NCBI GenBank assembly: GCA_948567375.1
Contig: OX419756.1
Span: 55,628,333-55,692,332, forward strand
Reading direction: 5' to 3'
DNA length: 64,000 bases
Source: Lunularia cruciata
Taxonomy: Eukaryota > Streptophyta > Marchantiopsida > Lunulariales > Lunulariaceae
Below are positions 55,890 through 64,000 of the stretch, one piece after another. Every line of letters starts with the position of its first letter. Position 1 is the stretch's first letter. A program made the translations under genes and the position numbers. The notes under the pieces were generated by a model. The model saw only the letters and a list, made by a program, of their open reading frames with translations. It did no database searches and was not told where the DNA came from.

Positions 55890-58730
55890 AGGAGAAGGGC
55901 TTTGGCCCAAAAGTATCTGTACAAAATGTCATTTGGCCCAATAACACTTTTCCCAATAATAAAAACTCAGCCAAATCAATTTTCTTGGCTACATTTCTTT
56001 CCAGACCCAACACATGGCAAGGCAAGCACCATACACCAATTTGAATGCATTGCCAACAAATTCAAGGACAACCGTTCTAAATCAAGAAGAGTGGTTTGTA
56101 TTCTGAGGAGGACAGTTGGAATTTGGCCCAGTGCATGCAATGGAAGTCAGACCATTGGAGGAGAGTGATAGTTTGTATGTGCAACAATTCTTGGTATTAA
56201 AGGTGTGAAAGGAACAAGGATGATCCAACCACTTTTTGACCAAAGAATTACTAAAGATTTTTGCTATAAAAAAAAGTGGAGAATGACTTTTTCCACTTTT
56301 CAAATTGCAAGAGATAGATTAAGCATAGCTGATCCTAACTTTGAGCCTTTGTTGTCATAAATTTCTACACTTCAAAGCAAACCAGCTTTTGCTTCCATCA
56401 ATAATCCTCAAGAGAATGGGGTTTGTTCAAAAACCCATGAAGAATGCCTCCAAAGCCCATCAATCAATGCTTGGGTGGTGTTTTGTAGGAGAGAGAAAAT
56501 TTAGAGCAAGCATATGGGATTAGAATGTAACCAACTTCAAAATCATCCATGAGACCATGAATAGGAAGATGAGAAGTAATGAGGACCTGAAACAAAACCC
56601 CATGGGCTGGGAAAAAGAAAATTGGAGGAATGAACTTGGTCCGGATGTAAGCCCAATAGGAGAAATGACCATTGAAACTAAGTTATATGATTAGGAGCTA
56701 ACCCAAGAGATCAAGGACACCATCAAAAAATCTCACAATTGCATTAATGGTTGGGGAGTTCTTAGTTATAAGGACCCAGCTCAATGAGTAATTGTAGATG
56801 CAATTATGAAGTTGTTTCATCACAAAAGGACAACTTACTTAACCAATAACTAAGTCATCTTCTTTCATAAGATGTACAAAGATAAGCTTGTGCATTGGGC
56901 TTGCATGTCCTATTTACAAGCCCAAACTCTACATTGTGATTTCTTAGATGAGAGAGGAGCCACCTACCTAATTCCTTTGCAATCCATTTCTACATGATAT
57001 TTAACTTGTTGAATGAGGGAGCACAAGAGATTTTGAGTCATTATCCTATCAAGGATAACTTTGCTTCCTACCTCAAGGGGAAGGTGATGATCAAGAAATA
57101 TTGAGAGGCAGATCTAGAATTTGCCCAAACAGGCAAGTTTGTGCATATGGAGGAAGAAGTGGTGAACATCAAGCCAAAGAAGAAACAAGCACCACCAGCC
57201 AAAATTGCCATACCAACAAAGAAGCAAGCAAAGAAGAATTCTTTACTCATTGACATGGCTTCCAAAACCAAAGAGGAAGATGAAGTTGGTTTTGAGGAAG
57301 AAACAAAAGAAGAAGAAGGGTCCTTCACTTTGCAATTAGAGTAGGTGGATCATGAAGAAGGAGACTAGTTTTAGGATGTCCAATTTTCTCCCAAACTCCT
57401 AGTATTGAATGACCAAGAAGGAGCTTAAGAGGATGATGAGAAGGACAATGAAGCCTAGGAAGAGATGATTTCCCTAGAGCTCAAACCCCAAAGCCCCACT
57501 CCTTAATCCCCATTTTTAGAGAAGAAGGATAAGCATCCGAAAGAAAGCAATGAACTTTGACCCAAGTTCCAAATGTTATTCAGCCTAAAGCACAAGGATG
57601 AGGTTGAACTTGAAGAAGATTTTGAGGAAGAACTTTTGAGGAAGATTTTGAAGAACTTGAACATAGATTTTGAGGCAAAGGAGAATCTAATAAAAATTGC
57701 AAAAGAAGTAGAAGTCCCAGCCTGATAAGACAAGGAAGAAGGATCAAGCCAAACCACTGAATTTTGAAGGGAGTTTACTTTGTTATTCATTTGGTGTGAT
57801 CAATTCTACAGTTGATAAAACTCTTGCTATCCCAATTTTAGCAAGAGTGTCTAGAGATTGTAGATACCAGCTTGGTGCGGAGGATGCACAAGGAACTATA
57901 AACCGTGAAAGCTCAAGAAAGTAAGCTCTAGGAAGAGATGACCCGGAGTTAAGATTGCTACAAAGAGGAAGAAAAGAAGGTAAACTCCTAGATATAGGAA
58001 GTGTTTGAAGAGACAAAGCAAAATGTATGTTTGGTCTTCTTGCTCCAAGGTCAAGAGAAGAAATTGGGCTGATTACAATTAGAGTTGTGGAAGCTACAAA
58101 TGGAGAAGAAAGAGAAGGAGCTCAACTACAAAGATCAGCTCCCAGCTTAAGATGAGGAACTACAAAGCTTGCATCAAGAATTGGACGACACCAAGTTTTG
58201 AAATGCAACCTAGGACATGCTAATGCTTGAGATTGGAAGGAGGTAGCAACACAATTGAGAGCCCAAGATAAAGAATTGTCTTTGGCCATGGAGAAAGAGG
58301 CCAAATGAGAGCGCCTGCACAAGAAGTTGGAGGAAGACTTGTAGGCAAAGTGCCTACATATTGAAGAGAAGAAGGAAGAACTCCAAGAAGTGGAGGAAGT
58401 CTAGGCATAATTTATGGAGATGCTCCAAGAAGAAGTTGAAGGGAGAATGACTAATTGTCAGGTTCAAAAACTAAGGTTATAGGCTCAAAAGTTGAAGGAA
58501 AAGAAGTACAAAGAAGAATTGATGGAGCAATTCACTCTTTGACTTCAAGGACATGCAGACCAAAAGTTCAACAAAGTAAAGAACTCGTATCTGCTAAAGA
58601 TTGCTGATTACAAGGAGTGCACTGAGGAGGTTCTACATCAACTCAAGGAGAAAGGATGCGGTGGACTCAATAGAGTGCGGTGCCAAAGGAACTTGAGATA
58701 CCCAAAGGAACCACAGTGTTAGACTAGTTG
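55890..58730 (+). pseudogene. R1b: Lys/Glu-rich coiled-coil gene relic, unrecognised
   Basis: Second copy of the R1 sequence, colinear with R1a, extending about 500 bp further at the right. Recognisable protein-like stretches: an alpha-helical segment (FFHKMYKDKLVHWACMSYLQ, LHCDFLDERGATYLIPLQSI), then a basic linker (NIKPKKKQAPPAKIAIPTKK), an acidic segment (KTKEEDEVGFEEETKEEEGS), and a long coiled coil (ERLHKKLEEDL, CLHIEEKKEELQEVEEV). Many stops. The order helical head, charged linker, long coiled coil resembles cytoskeletal or scaffold proteins but also some transposon structural proteins; I recognise neither. Confidence 0.5.
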
Positions 58731-59889
58731 ACATTCTTTCATCTTTTCTAGCAATTGTACATAGGACTTAGTTGTTTCTTGCAAGAACTCCCAACCTATC
58801 CTCTTAGATGTGGATTCTTTGTACATTTGTAAAGTAGGAACTAGACAAAAGGCTTTAGCCCAATACAATTTTTGGGATGAATAGCATTCAGCTGAGTTTT
58901 GGCCAAAGAAAACCCTTTGGTGTGGTAGCTTAAGTAGGTATTCATTACTTGCAACACATACTTAGTGGAATGATTGACTACTTCCTTGTCACTTGACAAA
59001 ATCTCATTAAGCAATTAAGAGTAGGATAAGATAAAAATTAAGACTGTAATTGGTGGCAATGGAGTAGTAAGGTTTGGTAAGAAACCCACTTAGCCATCCA
59101 AGACACATTGGAGGTAGCCATAGGGAGTTGTACATAAGGCTTTGGCCTGATAATGAACAAGTCGACTTTACCATACAACTTTGTATCACACTAAAGTCTT
59201 GTATGATCAATCTATTTTCACCAAGTGTCCAACTTTGAGTGCCCTTGCTAGTGTAGAAGTATAAATGTTGCTAAAGGATTGCAATTGTTGAATCCAAGAG
59301 GAAGGGTTTGCAACTAGAGTTTGAATGTGGAGGATGGCCCAATGATGGATTTGATTGGTCCTAAGTGCCATTAGTAACATTGAATCAAAATTTGAGTACA
59401 TATGCTTGTTAATTAAGCCCCTTTGGAGGCATGCCTTCAAGGAAGGGTAGAACATGCTATCAAGGTTGGAGGCTTTGGAGTGAGTTAAACTTTGGGGAAA
59501 ATTGCACCATCACCTTCAAGGTAACTTTGGTTACATGGAGTTTTGAGAGTGATTTAGGATATTTTCAGGTTTTTGTAGAGCGCTTCAATGGGTTCCTCTA
59601 CCCTCATATTGGGAGTGGTTTTTTCCCAAGAGATTAAACAAAAACATTAAATGAACACAACTTGTAACACTTTCCCTTTGCTTCTAGCCAATTTTGACCC
59701 ATATCCTTGTAGGATCAACTTGTTCTTACTATTTTGCTATTAGCATGTCAACATTGGATTGTTACAATACTTTAGTACTTTTTATCTGGATACAAGGCAC
59801 CACTTGTCTCCTATTAGAATCCTTATATTTCTCCATAACATTTTCTCTTAAGAACTCCCTATCAACATGATAATCTAAGTTCCCATGAG
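58731..59889. other. No gene recognised; internal phrase repeats
   Basis: The phrase (A)AGGCTTT.GCC with a nearby TTGTACAT recurs at about 58,850 and 59,125, hinting at a decayed repeat. No domain, RNA gene or terminal repeat identified. Confidence 0.3.
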
Positions 59890-61170
59890 GAGTTTATTTC
59901 TCCATAAGATTTTCTCTTACAAAATCCCTATTGGCATGATAATCTAGGTTCCCATCATCTACCTCATCAACTGGTTCCACCTCCTCCTCCTTTCCAAATT
60001 GTCACTTTTTTTTATAAGGAAGTTATGTAGAATAATACAGGCAAATATCCATTTGATCAAATGTACCTTTCTACGTATGTTATTCAATTGAACCCATAAC
60101 TCTCTTAACAAATACCACCTAGCAATTCCCTTCAAAATTCCTATACAATGCTTAGTTGTTACTCATGTGCAAGATAAACATTTTTTGAAGTCTTGTTTGT
60201 CCGCCATGTAAGCTATTTTAAAGGTTGGAACTAGGTGCAACATTGGGGTGTCTACAAGCAAATAATTTATGGAGGTCAAAAGAGTTCCTTGCACCTCTTT
60301 GATTTAGATCTATAGAGAGAAGGGACTTCTTCAAACATGTCATATGGTGACATGAACCCACCATCCCTACATCCGGCACCAATGAAACCATGAAGCTCAT
60401 AAACCAGAATGAGGATCCAAGGTCACAAATTCTATTGCAAGGAAATACATCAAACACCCTATGCCTTCATGCACTTGCAAACCAACTGTTGATCTTGTGA
60501 CTCTAAATCTTTGTGAGTCTTACCTCTTGCAAAATGAACCACCCTTCTCAGGTTATCACAAAAAATTTAGCCCATTTAGTGAGTAAGGTCCCTATGTTTC
60601 ACCATCTATCTTGGGTCTTTGAGCAAGAGGGAATAAAGTCCCATCTACCAACCCAACACATCATGGAAATCATTTCAATGCAAACGTGGATGATATTCAT
60701 GATCTCCCTTCCTTCCTTGTTGTGCCATTAAACCTCTCTTGGCAAGGTGGATAATATGGTTAATATAATTTTCTTGGTAAATCCGGTGGTAGAGCGAGCA
60801 CTTACCTTGAGAGGTTCATTCCCCTTACTACTGAAGCACCATTCTCATTAGGCTTCTCTACCCATGGTGCATACAATAAAAGGTGACCAAGAGCCACTAC
60901 CACTTGAAGCCAAACTGGACTATGTTTTTCTTATATTCTTTTAAGAGAAAATAGAATGATCTTTAATGCTTTCTACTAGGGAAAAGAAAGATTCTATATC
61001 CATGTGCATTAGCCTTTCAATCATGTGAGGTTCAAGACCATGAAAATAGTTTGTAACAAAATCAAAGGAATGCAATATTTCATTTAGGGGAAGATATCTG
61101 CTACGATGTACAAAATCCCACCACTTTACCAATAAGTCAATTTTAGAGTATGTATCACCTTCCTCCTTGT
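59890..61170 (-). pseudogene. PIF/Harbinger transposase relic
   Basis: Minus-strand fragments in order resemble the DDE transposase of PIF/Harbinger DNA transposons. The N-terminal block has LMHMDIESFFSLVESIKDH (about 60,960-61,030); then GNGASVVRG-like DNA-binding region (about 60,810), the catalytic-domain segment (IEMISMMCWVGRWDF, about 60,620), FMSPYDMFEEVPSLYRSKSK (about 60,300-60,360) and the typical C-terminal VHLIKWIFACIILHNFL (about 60,015-60,065). The protein would cut and paste the element at TWA-type targets. Frameshifts and stops occur in every part, so the gene is dead. The C-terminal end is followed by a 68-bp tandem duplication (GGGAACCTAGATTATCATG at about 59,940; GGGAACTTAGATTATCATG at about 59,868). 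No terminal inverted repeats were located. Confidence 0.6.
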
Positions 61171-62164
61171 CATCAAAGCTCCCTTCGGCCGGCTGACTTA
61201 TCCATTCTAAAATTTACTAAATCCTTGTCTTCCTCCATTTCCAACTCTAGAGCGAGGCACATAGTTTTCAATTTCCCTTGAGAGATGCTTGCGATTACTA
61301 ATTTGTGGCATGATTCTCAAAGTACAAGAGAAAAGATTGAGCCATGGGGAGAGCCAAAATTTGAGTTTAGCTAAAAATGGAAACTCATTGTGGACTTTCT
61401 TGAGGGTGACGCGGAAAGAAATACTAGGTCGAGTTAAACAATGAAACTCACTGTGTAATCTAGAAAGAAAATACAAGGTCAACTAAAAGAATAAAAGTCA
61501 ATGTCAAAAGAAAACAAAACATAGGGTCTAGCTAAAAACTGAAACTCAATGTTGACTCATGGGTGTAATGGAAAGAAAATATTAGATTGAGTTAAGATTT
61601 CTTCTAATCATAGAGGGTTGATAATTTTGGGTTGAGCCGGATTTCTTGACATAAATGTTAGATTCGAGCTAAAATCTATCATGGAGGTTCTTGTGATGGG
61701 GTCGAGGGTGTTGGTCAACCTAAAATCTCTCTAAGGTTTGAGTGTGGTGCAAAGAAGAACCCGTGAACAACTTTTTTGCATCGGGGAACCCTACAAATGC
61801 ACATGTGATCAATCTAGCTCACATATTTGGCTGGCAATGTACCATGTTCCATGTGTGGTAACCCCCTCAACCCTTAGTATCCCTGCTCCTCGCTTCGGAC
61901 CTATTGTAAGTGCCAAATCCACACATTTCAAATTTTGGACTGATACTACGATTAGTATGTATAGATACCCGGGCAATCCTTTGATCAACAAGGTTTCTAC
62001 AGGCTCACAATAATCATAAGCCTTCGAACTTTTTCAGCTCCAGGCCGCAGCCCATAAACCCACAAGTTACCTTTCCCTGCACCGACCATAAAATGTATGG
62101 GGACCGCATGTAAAGTCAGTTTATTAATTCTTAACTCTTAGCGGACTCGATAAAATCGCATTTG
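61171..62164. other. No gene recognised; contains a degenerate tandem repeat
   Basis: Apart from the repeat at 61,340-61,640, no supported feature. The right part (61,850-62,150) is less AT-rich and leads into D2. Confidence 0.3.
61340..61640 (+). repeat. Degenerate tandem repeat, unit about 60-70 bp
   Basis: GGAAAGAAAATATTAGATTGAG-type phrases recur four to five times (GGAAAGAAATACTAGGTCGAG, AGAAAGAAAATACAAGGTC, ACAAAACATAGGGTCTAG, GGAAAGAAAATATTAGATTG), each followed by 'AAA(A).TGAAACTCA.TGT'. Old array. Confidence 0.5.
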
Positions 62165-62739
62165 AAGCCCTACTGAATTCAATTTCTACTAGTAGAGTAA
62201 GTCGTCTTGCTGCTGTCCATAGAAGTCTCTAAGAGAAATGAAAACATTTAAATTGAAAGTTGCAATGATGGCGGTTCCACGCACGGTCGAAATCGGTGTG
62301 GGTCGCACCATCTTACTGAGCAGCCTCCATGGATTTGCCGTCAAATAATTAAACCGTGGACCGCCCAAACTTAAGGAAGTCAAAGATACGCCCTTTACTT
62401 CTGCATTAACTTTTCAGGCCGCGAGCAGTTGTGCTAATTAAATTTGGTTCCGTACATGGTGTTGTTTCATATGAAGCACAATGTCGTACTTTGACAGATG
62501 ACAGGAGGTCGTACATTTCCTCGAGTGATGCATTTTGCATATATATGATATTTGCTGATTGAAAATCAGATTCAAGAGACTGCGGCTGTGCCTCAACGAT
62601 GATATCACTCACAAGGGGAATTGTACTGAAGGTTTTGTTCTTTGGTTACTCTGCTTTTATTCTCGGTGATCATATTGGTAGATCAGTCCCGTTCATTACT
62701 GAAGGTGGACCGAGGCTGGTGAATATGTGAGAATGCAAA

Positions 62740-63252
62740 CGAGGTTATCAAGGTTGCAAATCGTTCCCAGCATCCGTTCTGGTGCAGGACACGAAAATTT
62801 CTTTAGGAATGCATAAGGTCCCCTCAGGATGATGGAACGAGTGAAAATTGGACAAGATCATTTTCTTGAACGTCAATCGCATCGATCACCCGGGGAGTGA
62901 TACCTTGATTCTAACACTCATCCGCGATTGCTTATCCCGCTTGTGAAGGATCCTAGATCACGTGAACGTGGTTTGAGCTTTGTGAGGCGCATAATGAACC
63001 TGAAACTGGAACTCCGGGAGCAAATTTGGCTAATTTGCAGAAGAGGTTTTTCATAATCCACAAATTGCACTTCACGCATTCGAGGCCCTCGCTGATATGG
63101 GGTCGCATCCAGAGCTGTTCGGAGGAGAATCGGATATCTTCGCAGATGCATTGCGCAGTGGACTTTTCAGTCGAAAGCAGGAGAGGCGCATCATAGAATT
63201 TCAGGTTCAGTCGTCTACTAAGCGCCGCAAAGCAGACGTGCTGCAAGATTGA
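62740..63252 (+). pseudogene. Decayed copy of the 213-codon host gene
   Basis: Aligns with 6,092-6,733. The acidic repeat region is missing: the alignment jumps from the start region to the equivalent of CNQPPASVL. A middle part reads RSRERGLSFVRRIMNLKLEL in one frame. A small length change near 63,035 shifts the frame, after which HNPQIALHAFEALADMGSHP and GESDIFADALRSGLFSRKQE continue to a stop at 63,250-63,252. The last 60 residues are about 80% identical to the intact copy. Either a pseudogene, or a gene with an intron or different start that I cannot see. Confidence 0.55.
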
Positions 63253-63412
63253 ATAGGACTGGCACTTTCATGAGACTAAACATGCCGCCCACAAGTGAAT
63301 CTACTTTGCAGTTTGGATGTTTAGAAGACCGGTTTGCCATCGAAGTCAAGCTAAGATCTTCGCTTGACTTCGCTTGACCTTGTGTTGATTGACAAGTCGT
63401 TTGATGTGATAT

Positions 63413-63498
63413 AGAAAGAAGGCGACCGCGTAGAAAAAACAAAGGATGGGAAGCCGTACAAGGGAGAGAAAAAAAGGTAAAATGGGGCTAAGCCCCAA
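63413..63498 (-). repeat. SINE-like retroposon with empty site in D1
   Basis: An 86-bp insertion between perfect 14-bp duplications GTTTGATGTGATAT (63,399-63,412; 63,499-63,512). On the minus strand: TTGGGGCTTAGCCCCAT, T/C-rich tract, GTACGGCTTCCCATCC, TTCTACGCGGTCGCC, T-rich end. D1 has the uninterrupted site (CTTTTGAAATGAAATGC, about 6,850), which directly shows that this is an insertion. Confidence 0.75.
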
Positions 63499-64000
63499 GT
63501 TTGATGTGATATCTGTCTTTGTCTTTGACTTTTCAAGTGAATAGATTATCTTGAGTTTGTCTCGGACGTGTAGGAGATCGATCGCTTGGCCGTTGAATGC
63601 ACCAAAGCATTGCCCTGCACCAATCTTGACCGCTCCGCCAACTATGAAAGTTCAATTTTGTGATTGTCCTGCGTTTTTTATACCGAAGATTATACACAGG
63701 AATCGCCAAGTTCCGTTGATAAAAAGTCTGGCTGATATCGCAAATTTTCGCGAGGGATACGTAAATCCTAGCATACTCAGCATGTCCACTAGAATTAGAA
63801 CTGCTTAAATCAATCACAGGACTTTTATGAGACTTCTGTCGCCAAGACACATTTTAGTCACGTAAATTAAACTTTCAGCAGTACGAGACTTGATTCAGTT
63901 GTATGACAAGCACTAAACGAAGCTAGTGTACTTTCATTGAATCTCAAGGTCTCAATCCCAATAGTAAACGATAGTAAACTTCTAAGCACAACGGGATTGC

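Larger units (their letters stand above)
62165..64000 (+). repeat. Duplicated block D2 (pair with 5,550-7,345)
   Basis: Direct-orientation copy of D1 running to the window end, so its right limit is unknown. Promoter-like blocks and 3' flank are conserved. It carries a SINE-like insertion at 63,413-63,498 absent from D1. Confidence 0.8.

Overview
The window looks like repeat-dominated nuclear DNA of a streptophyte, most likely a seed-free land plant. The evidence is Ty3/gypsy elements with plant-type primer sites (an initiator-Met tRNA site TGGTATCAGAGC and a tRNA-Asp-like site), two chromodomain lineages, PIF/Harbinger remnants, AT-rich non-coding DNA and no bacterial-style gene packing. The species cannot be fixed from sequence alone.

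Layout. 1-7,700 is host-like DNA with a PIF/Harbinger Myb-like relic (451-1,211, minus), three copies of a tiny SINE-like retroposon, and a small host gene (6,092-6,733) inside duplicated block D1 (5,550-7,345). 8,100-10,289 is an unrecognised Lys/Glu-rich coiled-coil relic (R1a). 10,290-40,119 is a deep nest of LTR-type elements. 40,625-53,220 is a second nest: an old non-chromoviral Ty3 element with a very young chromovirus inserted in its right LTR. 55,890-58,730 is the second coiled-coil relic (R1b), 59,890-61,170 a Harbinger transposase relic (minus), and 62,165-64,000 the second duplicate block (D2), holding a decayed copy of the host gene and a SINE-like insertion.

The main discovery candidate is the element family called DM here (DM-1, 11,067-20,770; older relic DM-2, 10,290-40,119 in pieces). 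DM-1 reads gag, aspartic protease, a cytosine-C5 DNA methyltransferase domain, reverse transcriptase, RNase H, integrase and a PHD zinc finger. Its ends are not ordinary LTRs. They form split direct repeats, A1 ... B1-A2-B2, with TG...CA termini and a 4-bp target duplication (TGCT), and both halves of this plan recur in DM-2. Methyltransferase capture by retrotransposons has been published for dinoflagellates and charophyte algae. Together with a PHD finger and split repeats on an integrase-type element, it deserves follow-up.

Other families: CH chromoviruses (CH-1 old, CH-2 young, CH-3 very young), whose LTRs carry dense heat-shock-element arrays upstream of a TATA box; MC-1, a minus-strand chromovirus with 736-bp LTRs plus a solo LTR and an LTR fragment of related type; and OT-1, an Athila/Tat-like element. 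Insertion order in the large nest, inferred from which element interrupts which: DM-2, then CH-1 into it, then DM-1 and a solo-LTR parent into CH-1, MC-1 into DM-2, and CH-2 into MC-1. All LTR-type elements are treated as fossils; only their extent, parts and approximate state are given.
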